Shown: positions 50,233-57,390 of the stretch, one piece after another
Position numbering within the stretch: the first letter of the stretch is position 1
Layout: every line of letters begins with the position of its first letter
Assembly (NCBI RefSeq): GCF_900215205.1
Contig: NZ_OBDY01000010.1
Span: forward strand, 21,862 to 85,861
DNA length: 64,000 nucleotides
Origin: Paractinoplanes atraurantiacus
Lineage (GTDB): Bacteria > Actinomycetota > Actinomycetes > Mycobacteriales > Micromonosporaceae
Direction of reading: 5' to 3'
Translations under genes and position numbers: made by a program
Notes under the pieces: generated by a model
What the model was told of the DNA's origin: nothing
What the model saw: the letters and a program-made list of their open reading frames with translations, nothing else
Database searches by the model: none

Positions 50233-52023
50233 CTAGAACGGGATGTCGTCGTCTTGCGAACCGCCGCGGCCGCCGACGACGGCGAACGGATCGGCTCCCT
50301 GGACGATCGACTTCATGGTGGAGGTGGGTGGCGGTCCGGACTCGGACTTGCGGGTGGCCCAGGCCGGGAACGGGAACTCCACGCACAGCGGCACCGGGAT
50401 GTCGGGCTGGTTGACGAACATCGTGCCGGGGCGGGCCAGCAGGGCGCGCTGGCGCATCGCGGGCGGCAGGAAACCGTACTCGGGGCGGGCCGCCTCGGCC
50501 GGGTCGAGCCGGCCGACGACGCGGATGGCCGAGTTCGTCACGATGCGGCGCTCGACCTCGCTCGCCGTCTGCTGGGCGCCGATCAGGATGACGCCGAGCG
50601 AACGGCCGCGCTCGGCGATGTCGAGCAGCACCTCCTTGATCGGGGAGGTGCCCTCGCGCGGCGCGTATTTGTTCAGCTCGTCGAGGACGACGAACAGCAG
50701 CGGGCGGCCGGTGCCGGACTTCTCCTTCTCCTCGAACTCGGTCTTGAGCGTCACGCCGACCACGAACCGCTGCGCGCGGTCGGGCAGGTTGTGCAGGTCG
50801 ACCACGGTGACCTGGGCCGACTCGGCGGTCTTGATCTGGTGCGGGCGGCGCTGGGCGAGGTCGCCGCGGATCAGCCGGGCCAGGTCGCGCTTGCTGCCGA
50901 TCAGGCGGCGGGCGAACGCGTTGACCGTGCCCATGTTGACCGCGCTGCCGGCCCAGGTCGACCGGGTGTCGTCGTCGGTGAGCTGCTCGACGATGTGGTC
51001 GACGAGATCGCCGTACGACCCGATCCGCCGGCCGTCGATGCTGATGCCGCCCTCGGCCGGGACGGCGTGGCGGTTCAGGTGGGCGGTGACCGAGTGGACC
51101 ACCATCGTGTACTGCTGGCGCTCGTCGTCGGCGTCGGCGAACACGTAGGGCAGCAGGCGCAGCGAGCAGAACTCCTCGAGCGTCCAGTAGAACGCGTCGA
51201 CGCCGGTGAGGCGGCTGCTGACGTCGGGGGCACCGGAGGAGTCGCCTGCTCGTGGGGGCGCGTACACGCGTATGTCAGGGAAAGGGTTGGCCGGCAGCTC
51301 GAGAAGCTTGTAAGCGGCCCGCGTGCTCTCGTCGAGCTTGGTGTTGGGGTGATCGAGGAAGAGCAGGTCCTCACCCTTGACGTTGAAGATCAGCGCCCGG
51401 GCGTTGGCCCCGTCGGCGCCGAGCTGGCCCGAGCGGAAGACCGAATAGAGCAGGAACGTCGCGAAACTGGTCTTGGTGGCCACGCCCGAGATGCCGGAGA
51501 TGGACACGTGGGCGCCGCGGGTGCCGTCGAGGAAGTCGGCGTTGAGGAAGACCGGGACGCCGTCGCGGCCGGTGCCCATCGGGATGCGCCGCTCCATGCG
51601 GTCGAAGTGCAGGGCGGCGTCGCGGGCCTCGCCGGAGGCCCGGTGCACGACGGCGCCGGGTGCGGGCGGCACGTAGAGCTCGGGGTCGACCCGGGTCGTG
51701 GTGATCTCGGCCGCCTCCTGCACCATCGCGGGCAGGGTGCCGTCGGCAATCGCGAAGACGTCGGAGTCGAACTGGGCGCCCTCGTGGCGGGCGCGGACCT
51801 GGGTCACCACGCCGGCGATGGTGACCGGCTCGCGGTCGGGCAGTTCGCGCTTGGTGACCACGACGTCGTCGAGCTGCAGATAGCTGCCGGGGGTCACGGC
51901 CGTCCAGAACTGAAGCGGGGTGGCATCGGCTGTACCCAAGACCCGCCCGACGGGGTCTACATCCGATTTGTCATTTTGTTTTCCGCCGCGGGGAAGGGCA
52001 GCTTCGTCAGACACGTCGATCAT
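50233..52023 (-). CDS. herA: HerA-like hexameric DNA translocase ATPase
   Basis: A 596-residue protein from ATG 52023 (a GTG at 52014 is also possible). Residues 30-110 form an N-terminal beta-rich (HAS-barrel-like) domain (VTIAGVVTQVRARHEGAQFD). The FtsK/HerA ATPase core has a non-canonical Walker A, ISGISGVATKTSFATFLLYS (176-195), with Lys184 followed by Thr/Ser, and Walker B LLFVVLDELNKYAP. DIAERGRSLGVILIGAQQTA and RVVGRLDPAEAARPEY are sensor and arginine-finger-like segments. HerA pumps DNA for NurA nuclease in archaea. It is the first gene of herA-sbcD-sbcC-nurA. Confidence 0.87.
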   Translation of the reverse strand: MIDVSDEAALPRGGKQNDKSDVDPVGRVLGTADATPLQFWTAVTPGSYLQLDDVVVTKRELPDREPVTIAGVVTQVRARHEGAQFDSDVFAIADGTLPAMVQEAAEITTTRVDPELYVPPAPGAVVHRASGEARDAALHFDRMERRIPMGTGRDGVPVFLNADFLDGTRGAHVSISGISGVATKTSFATFLLYSVFRSGQLGADGANARALIFNVKGEDLLFLDHPNTKLDESTRAAYKLLELPANPFPDIRVYAPPRAGDSSGAPDVSSRLTGVDAFYWTLEEFCSLRLLPYVFADADDERQQYTMVVHSVTAHLNRHAVPAEGGISIDGRRIGSYGDLVDHIVEQLTDDDTRSTWAGSAVNMGTVNAFARRLIGSKRDLARLIRGDLAQRRPHQIKTAESAQVTVVDLHNLPDRAQRFVVGVTLKTEFEEKEKSGTGRPLLFVVLDELNKYAPREGTSPIKEVLLDIAERGRSLGVILIGAQQTASEVERRIVTNSAIRVVGRLDPAEAARPEYGFLPPAMRQRALLARPGTMFVNQPDIPVPLCVEFPFPAWATRKSESGPPPTSTMKSIVQGADPFAVVGGRGGSQDDDIPF

Positions 52024-52073
52024 CGTGCACCAGGGGTACGACAAAAGACGCACGCGGCGTCGGTTGGCACGCG

Positions 52074-52114
52074 TTGTCCACAACTTCTGGTGCTCATACA
52101 CAGAGTTATCCACA
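52074..52114 (+). promoter_or_regulatory. Two DnaA-box sequences upstream of herA operon
   Basis: TTGTCCACA (52074-52082) and TTATCCACA (52106-52114) match the actinobacterial and E. coli DnaA-box consensus exactly. They lie in the same orientation 32 bases apart, between the divergent herA and SDR genes. Two boxes are too few for an origin; DnaA-dependent regulation is the more likely role. Confidence 0.65.
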
Positions 52115-52164
52115 AGATCTTGCCCGTACGAGGGAGGCGCGCCCATCTTCGATACGGTTGCGCG

Positions 52165-52881
52165 GTGACACTCACTGGGCGCGTCCATGTCGTCGCGGGC
52201 GGCACCGGCCGGGCCGGCACTGTCGTCGTTCAGGAATTGATCGCGCGGGGTGCGGTGGTTGCCGTGCCTTCGCGGAATCCCGCTCGGCTGACGCGTCTCG
52301 AGGGCAAGATCAAGTCAGACCGGCTGCACGGGTATGTCGGTGACATTTCGGACTTGTCTGATGCGTCCCGGCTGCGGTTCTTGATGGCGGATGATCTCGG
52401 GCCTATCGATGCCGTCGTGGCGTCGCTCGGGGAGTGGTGGGAGGGTTCGCCACTTTTGTCACTCGACCCGGCGGTGTGGCAGCGGATCATTTCGGACAAT
52501 TTGACGAGTCATTTCATGGTGGCCCGGGCGTTTCTGCCGGCGTTGGTCGACCGGGCCGACTCGGTCTATCTGACGCTCGGCGGCATCGCGTCGGTGCTGG
52601 CCGTGGCCGGGTCGGGGCCGATCTCGGTGACCGGGGCGGCGCAGGCCATGTTGATGCGGGTGCTGGCGGCCGAGGCGGAGGGCAAGGCCGTGCGGCTGCA
52701 TGAGGTCGACGTCTACACGCCGATCGTCACCGAGGACTGGGACGGCGGGGAGATCGAGCCGGGCTGGCTGAGCGGGCGCGATGTCGGGGCGTTCGTGGCC
52801 GACGCGCTGACGCCGGGATTCGGCGGGGGGCTCTTCCTCCAGATTCCCGAGGACACCACGTTCAGGCGCAACGAGGTCTAA
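52165..52881 (+). CDS. Short-chain dehydrogenase/reductase-like protein
   Basis: A 238-residue protein from GTG 52165. The Rossmann motif HVVAGGTGRAGTVVVQELIA binds NAD(P), and AVVASLGEWWEGSPLLSLDP takes the place of the NNAG segment. The catalytic YxxxK is not clearly conserved: the equivalent region reads ISVTGAAQAMLMRVLAAEAE, lacking Tyr. It may therefore be a non-catalytic or atypical SDR. It overlaps the convergent 39-residue gene by 4 bases. Confidence 0.82.
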   Translation: MTLTGRVHVVAGGTGRAGTVVVQELIARGAVVAVPSRNPARLTRLEGKIKSDRLHGYVGDISDLSDASRLRFLMADDLGPIDAVVASLGEWWEGSPLLSLDPAVWQRIISDNLTSHFMVARAFLPALVDRADSVYLTLGGIASVLAVAGSGPISVTGAAQAMLMRVLAAEAEGKAVRLHEVDVYTPIVTEDWDGGEIEPGWLSGRDVGAFVADALTPGFGGGLFLQIPEDTTFRRNEV

Positions 52882-52997
52882 GGGCCGGGCGCGCCGGTCG
52901 CGGGCGGGGTCGGCTCGGGTGGGCGGTGCTGACAGTCGCACCAGGAGCCGCCGCGGCACTTGTCGTGCTGCTTCTCGCGACACGCTGGGCAGATCAC
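52878..52997 (-). CDS. 39-residue Cys-rich small protein
   Basis: A short frame read directly from GTG 52997. It begins VICPACREKQHDKCRGGSWC and continues DCQHRPPEPT, giving two CxxC/CxC-type pairs plus His, a likely zinc-binding knuckle. The spacing and the 4-base convergent overlap with the SDR gene are like those of real genes here. Comparable tiny CPACREKxH proteins exist in actinobacteria (recalled from families, not searched). The function is unknown. Confidence 0.68.
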   Translation of the reverse strand: MICPACREKQHDKCRGGSWCDCQHRPPEPTPPATGAPGP

Positions 52998-53141
52998 GCT
53001 ATGACGATACCCCGGTGACGTCGCGTCACTTGCGGGCTGAGAATGATTGACACGGCGGCGCAACCGGGGCGAAATGCCGAGTTGGCACGCTGTACGCCGG
53101 AGGGCGGCATCGCTGTGCCGCCCTAAGACGGGAGGAGTTGC

Positions 53142-53858
53142 ATGTTGCTGCGGGTACGAGTCACCCTGCCGGACCGTCCCGGTGCTCTCGGCCAGGTCGC
53201 GCGCACGCTCGGCGTCGCCGGCGCGGACATCGTCCAGGTCGTCGTGCTCGAGCGACTCGGCGGCCGCGCCGTCGACGACTTCACCGTGGTCTGGCCCGGC
53301 GCCTCCCGCGTGGAACGGCTCCTGGCCGGTCTCGCCGCCATCCCGGGCGTGCAGGTCGACGGCGTCTGGAAGGCGATCGGCGCCCCCGTCAACGGCGGCC
53401 ACGACGCCGAGCTGCTGGCCCAGGTCGCGGCGAACCCGGCCGACGGCCTGGCCACCCTGGTCGACGCCATGCCGGGCCTGCTGGCCGCCGACTGGGCCGC
53501 GGCCGCCGTGGTCCCGGCCGACTGGGCCTCCCGTACGGGAGCTCCCCGCGCCCTGGCCAGCGAGCCCGCCGTGACGTACGCGAGCTGGCGCGCGCCCTCC
53601 CCGCTCCAGCTCCCCGAGGTCACCCCGCTGCGGGCCCGGCCGCTCACCGGCGCCGACAACACCAAGTACGCGGTGGCCCCGTTCGGCCGCGACGGCCTGG
53701 TGCTGGTGCTGGCCCGCTCCGCCGACGACGAGCTGCCGGCGGCGGCCTTCCACGTCACCGAGGTCGACCGGGTGGCCCAGCTGGTCCGCGCGGCCGCCGT
53801 CATCCTGGGCGACCGCCTGAGCACATCGAGCGTGCCCGCGGTGGCAAACCCCATGTGA
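53142..53858 (+). CDS. ACT-domain protein
   Basis: A 238-residue protein with a strong GGGAGGAG ribosome site. The N-terminal 75 residues are an ACT domain (LRVRVTLPDRPGALGQVART, VVVLERLGGRAVDDFTVVWP), which binds amino acids or related small ligands. The remainder is a single uncharacterised domain ending in a helical segment. It is followed by another ACT-domain gene, and the pair probably forms a regulatory or sensing unit. Confidence 0.82.
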   Translation: MLLRVRVTLPDRPGALGQVARTLGVAGADIVQVVVLERLGGRAVDDFTVVWPGASRVERLLAGLAAIPGVQVDGVWKAIGAPVNGGHDAELLAQVAANPADGLATLVDAMPGLLAADWAAAAVVPADWASRTGAPRALASEPAVTYASWRAPSPLQLPEVTPLRARPLTGADNTKYAVAPFGRDGLVLVLARSADDELPAAAFHVTEVDRVAQLVRAAAVILGDRLSTSSVPAVANPM

Positions 53859-53963
53859 TGGGACTCGCATCCAAATCCCAGCTCAAGCAATGTCCGGTTA
53901 ACACCTGCGGGGCAGTATTGGCGTTGGTACAGCTGACGTGACTCGCCGAGAGGAGTGCCGGAG

Positions 53964-55010
53964 ATGGCGCTGTGGCGGATCCGGGCAACGGTTGACGACC
54001 GGCCGGGCTACCTTTCCGTCCTGACCGCGAGCCTCGCTCTGCGGTCGGTAAACATCCTGGCCGTGCAGGTGCACACCACCGAGGCGGGCGCGGTCGACGA
54101 CTTCCTGGTCGACGCGCCCGACTCGATGAACGAGACCGAGCTGCTCACGGCGATCGCCAAGGGCCGCGGCCGCAACGCCTTCGTGGCCCGGGCCGAGGCG
54201 CAGGGCCTGGCCGACCAGCCGACCCGGGCGCTGGCCCTGGCCGGCCGGCTCGTGCACGAGCCCGACACGCTGGGCGAGGCGCTGGTCGCGCTGCTCGACG
54301 CGACCGAGGTGCGCTGGCGGCCCGAGCCGCTGAGCGGCGGCCCCGGCCACGACGCCGAGCGGATGCGGCTGGCCGACCCGGCCGGCGGCTCCCTCGAGGT
54401 GCTGCGCACGGCCCCGGCCTTCACCCCGGCCGAATACGCGAGGGCGCAGGCCCTGGTCGAGCTCTCCAGCGCGATGCTGCGCCGCGGGCGCGAGCAGTCC
54501 ACGCTGCTGCTGCCCGACGGCACCGAGCTGACCGTCCGGCAGGCCACGGCCGACGACCTGGACGGGGTGCGGGGTCTGCACGAGCGCAGCTCGGCGGCCA
54601 CGCTGCAGCGCCGCTACCTGGGCGGTGGCGGCCCCACCGACACCCGCCTGCGCCGCCTGCTCGAGCCGTCCGGAGCCGGCCGCACACTGCTGGCGATCGC
54701 CGGCGACCGGGTGGTGGCGATGGCCAACCTGCTCACCGAGGGCGACCTGGGCGAGGTGGCCATCCTGATCGAGGACGGCTGGCAGCGCCGCGGCATCGGC
54801 ACGGCCCTGCTGCGCCGCCTGATGGCCCACGCCGAGCGCGGCGACCTCGCGGCCGTCGTGGCCCACGCGGCCGCCGACAACGTGGCGATGCTGCGCACGC
54901 TCCGCCGCCTGGGCGCCGGCCCGGCCGAGCGCGACGGCGCGATGGTCAGCGTCACCCTCCCGGTGCCGGTCGAGCGGCCGGTGAACTCGGTGGACCCGGT
55001 CGTCAACTAA
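53964..55010 (+). CDS. ACT-GNAT fusion acetyltransferase
   Basis: A 348-residue protein from ATG 53964, with AGAGGAG 8 bases upstream. An ACT domain (LWRIRATVDDRPGYLSVLTA, about 2-75) is joined through a linker to a GNAT domain (about 180-325) with RQATADDLDGVRGLHERSSA, EDGWQRRGIGTALLRRLMAH (acetyl-CoA loop) and HAAADNVAMLRTLRRLGAGP. ACT-GNAT proteins in actinobacteria are amino-acid-regulated protein acetyltransferases (established for some, e.g. Asn/Cys-responsive enzymes). It follows the other ACT gene and overlaps convergent bsaP by 4 bases. Confidence 0.87.
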   Translation: MALWRIRATVDDRPGYLSVLTASLALRSVNILAVQVHTTEAGAVDDFLVDAPDSMNETELLTAIAKGRGRNAFVARAEAQGLADQPTRALALAGRLVHEPDTLGEALVALLDATEVRWRPEPLSGGPGHDAERMRLADPAGGSLEVLRTAPAFTPAEYARAQALVELSSAMLRRGREQSTLLLPDGTELTVRQATADDLDGVRGLHERSSAATLQRRYLGGGGPTDTRLRRLLEPSGAGRTLLAIAGDRVVAMANLLTEGDLGEVAILIEDGWQRRGIGTALLRRLMAHAERGDLAAVVAHAAADNVAMLRTLRRLGAGPAERDGAMVSVTLPVPVERPVNSVDPVVN

Positions 55011-55186
55011 GAGGCGCGAGTGCCGTGCTCCACGCAGGTGGCTGTCCAGCCGGTGGGCACCACCTGCACCTTCATCCGGCGGCGGCACTCGGCGCAGTAA
55101 CGCGGCGGCTCCAGGGCGCGCGCCCGCTCGCAGGCGGCGTGGTCGCCCCGGGCGGCCGCCTCGCCGCAGCGGTCGCAGAAGGTCAC
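55007..55186 (-). CDS. bsaP: Biotin synthase auxiliary protein
   Basis: A 59-residue protein read directly from GTG 55186, which overlaps the bioB stop (GTGA). It carries VTFCDRCGEAAARGDHAACE and LEPPRYCAECRRRMKVQVVP, then TGWTATCVEHG. The CxxC pairs and the PRYCAxCxRRM and PTGW motifs are those of BsaP, the small protein needed for BioB activity in mycobacteria and other actinobacteria, thought to help Fe-S cluster supply. Position directly after bioB supports this. Confidence 0.88.
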   Translation of the reverse strand: MTFCDRCGEAAARGDHAACERARALEPPRYCAECRRRMKVQVVPTGWTATCVEHGTRAS

Positions 55187-56178
55187 AGCGTCGCCGACAA
55201 GGCCTTGACCGGCATCTTCAGCTCGGCCAGCAGCGCGAGGTCCTCGGTGGCCGGACGGCCCAGGGTCGTCAGGTAGTTGCCGACGATCACCGCGTTGATG
55301 CCGCCGAGCAGCCCGTCACGCGTACCCAGATCGCCCAAGGTGATCTCCCGGCCCCCGGCGTACCGAAGAATGGTCCTCGGCATCGCCAGCCGGAAGGCGG
55401 CGATGGCGCGCAAGGCGTCGCGGCCCTCGACCACCGGCTGATCGCCCAGCGGCGTACCCGGGCGGGGGTTGAGGAAGTTCATCGGCACCTCGTGCGGGTC
55501 GAGTTCGGCCAGCTGCGCCGCGAACTCGGCCCGCTGCTCGACCGACTCGCCGAGCCCGAGGATGCCGCCGCAGCAGACCTCCATGCCGGACTCGCGCACC
55601 ATCGTGAGGGTGCTCCAGCGCTCCTCCCACGAGTGGGTGGTCACCACCCTCGGGAAGAAGGAGCGGCAGGTCTCGAGGTTGTGGTTGTACCGGTGCACGC
55701 CCATGTCGACCAGCTCGTCCACCTGCTCCCGGGTGAGCATGCCGAGACTCGCGGCGACCTGGATCTCCACCGCTTCCCGGATCGCCTTGACGCCCTCGCG
55801 CATCTGGGCCATCAGGCGCTGGTCGGGCCCGCGCACGGCGGCGACGATGCAGAACTCGGTGGCCCCGGTCGCGGCGGTCTGCCGGGCGGCCTCGACCAGC
55901 GACGGGATGTCGAGCCAGACCGAGCGCACCGGCGAGGCGAACAGCCCCGACTGCGAGCAGAAATGACAGTCCTCGGGGCAGCCGCCGGTCTTCAGCGAGA
56001 CGATGCCCTCGACCTCGACCTCAGGACCACACCATTTCGTACGCACGTCGTGGGCGAGCTGGAGAAGCTCGGGCAGATGGTCGTCGCCGAGGCGCAGCAC
56101 CTCGAGAATCTGCGCCTCGCCGAGGCCGGCCCCGCCGGCGAGAACCTGGGCACGGGCCATCTCGAGGATCTCGGGCAT
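55183..56178 (-). CDS. bioB: Biotin synthase
   Basis: A 331-residue radical-SAM enzyme that inserts sulfur into dethiobiotin. The [4Fe-4S] motif is GGCPEDCHFCSQSGLF (C67, C71, C74). ATGATEFCIVAAVRGP, DMGVHRYNHNLETCRSFFP and FLNPRPGTPLGDQPVVEG are BioB signatures. It is transcribed with bsaP and is divergent from bioF across a 66-base gap, which should hold the shared promoter region; no BirA/BioQ operator is obvious by eye. Confidence 0.96.
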   Translation of the reverse strand: MPEILEMARAQVLAGGAGLGEAQILEVLRLGDDHLPELLQLAHDVRTKWCGPEVEVEGIVSLKTGGCPEDCHFCSQSGLFASPVRSVWLDIPSLVEAARQTAATGATEFCIVAAVRGPDQRLMAQMREGVKAIREAVEIQVAASLGMLTREQVDELVDMGVHRYNHNLETCRSFFPRVVTTHSWEERWSTLTMVRESGMEVCCGGILGLGESVEQRAEFAAQLAELDPHEVPMNFLNPRPGTPLGDQPVVEGRDALRAIAAFRLAMPRTILRYAGGREITLGDLGTRDGLLGGINAVIVGNYLTTLGRPATEDLALLAELKMPVKALSATL

Positions 56179-56244
56179 GCCCGTACCCTACAGACCTTCA
56201 CGGCCGGTAGGACTGTCAGTGGCGGGTGATAGTTTCCCATTCTC

Positions 56245-57390
56245 GTGATCGCTGGAGGTGTCTTGTCGGGCTGGCTGGAGGAGCTGGATCGCCTGGCCGC
56301 GAGCAGGGCCAAGGCGGGGCTCACCCGTCAGTTGCGCCCCCGGGCGACCGCCGTCGACCTGGCCGGCAACGACTATCTCGGCCTGGCCGGCGACCCCCGG
56401 GTGACCGAGGCCGCGGCCGGTGCTCTCGCGCGGTGGGGGCTGGGCGCGACCGGCTCTCGGCTGGTCCGGGGCACGACATCGGCCCACGCTTCGCTGGAGG
56501 CCTCGCTGGGGGAGTGGCTGGGCACGGCGGCGGCGCTGGTCTTCTCGTCGGGATATCTGGCCAACCTTGCGGCCGTACGGAGTATGGCCGCCCTCTGCGA
56601 TGTGATCGTCTCCGACGCGTACAACCACGCGTCCTTGATCGACGGCTGCCGCATGGCGGGCACGAAGACGATCGTCGCGCCCCACAATTCACCGTCCGCA
56701 GTGGCCGCCATCCTCGACGCCCAGGCTCCCTCCACGGCGGTCGTCGTGACAGAGTCGGTGTTCTCGGTCGACGGCGACCTGGCGCCGCTGGCCGAGCTCC
56801 ACGAGGTGACCTCCTCCCGCGGGGCGCTCCTGCTGGTGGACGACGCGCACGCGCTGGGGCTGCTGGGCCCCGAGGGCGCGGGCGGCGTCGCGGCGGCGGG
56901 CCTCGCCGGAAAGCCGGACGTCGTCGTCACGGCGACCCTCTCCAAGTCCCTCGGCGGAGCCGGCGGCGTCGTGGCCGGTCCCGCGCAGTTCATCAAGCAT
57001 CTGATCGACACCGGCCGGACGTTCATCTACGACACGGCGCTGCCCCCGGCCGTCGCCGCCGGAGTCGAGGAATCCCTGCGGATCGCCCGGGCCGCCGACG
57101 ACCGCCGCGCGCTGGTGGCCGGCCGGGCCGCCCAGGCCGTCGCCCGCCTGCGGTCGGCCGGCTTCGAGGTGGCGAGCCCGGCCGCGGGCGTACTGTCCGT
57201 TGTGGCCCCCGGCCCCGAAGCCGCCCTGGCCTGGGCCGCCGACTGCCGCGACCGGGGCATCGCCGTAGGCTGCTTCCGCCCGCCGTCCACCCCCGACGGC
57301 AGTTCCCGCCTGCGCCTGACCCTCAACGCGGGCGTGACCGGTCCCGACTTCGCCCGCGCCCTGGACGTGATCGTGGAGTGCGCCCCGTGA
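56245..57390 (+). CDS. bioF: 8-amino-7-oxononanoate synthase
   Basis: A 381-residue PLP enzyme that condenses pimeloyl-ACP/CoA with alanine. AVDLAGNDYLGLAGDPRVTE, GLGATGSRLVRGTTSAHASL, LVDDAHALGLLGPEGAGGVA and the PLP lysine K234 in TATLSKSLGGAGG are diagnostic. Start uncertainty: GTG 56245 has no ribosome site, whereas TTG 56263 follows GGAGG by 4 bases and gives LSGWLEELDR, matching the usual N-terminus. Its stop overlaps bioD by GTGA. bioA is not in the window. Confidence 0.95.
   Translation: MIAGGVLSGWLEELDRLAASRAKAGLTRQLRPRATAVDLAGNDYLGLAGDPRVTEAAAGALARWGLGATGSRLVRGTTSAHASLEASLGEWLGTAAALVFSSGYLANLAAVRSMAALCDVIVSDAYNHASLIDGCRMAGTKTIVAPHNSPSAVAAILDAQAPSTAVVVTESVFSVDGDLAPLAELHEVTSSRGALLLVDDAHALGLLGPEGAGGVAAAGLAGKPDVVVTATLSKSLGGAGGVVAGPAQFIKHLIDTGRTFIYDTALPPAVAAGVEESLRIARAADDRRALVAGRAAQAVARLRSAGFEVASPAAGVLSVVAPGPEAALAWAADCRDRGIAVGCFRPPSTPDGSSRLRLTLNAGVTGPDFARALDVIVECAP

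Noticed and set aside
52074..52114. Replication origin
   Set aside because: Only two DnaA boxes, no AT-rich unwinding region and no dnaA/dnaN genes nearby.
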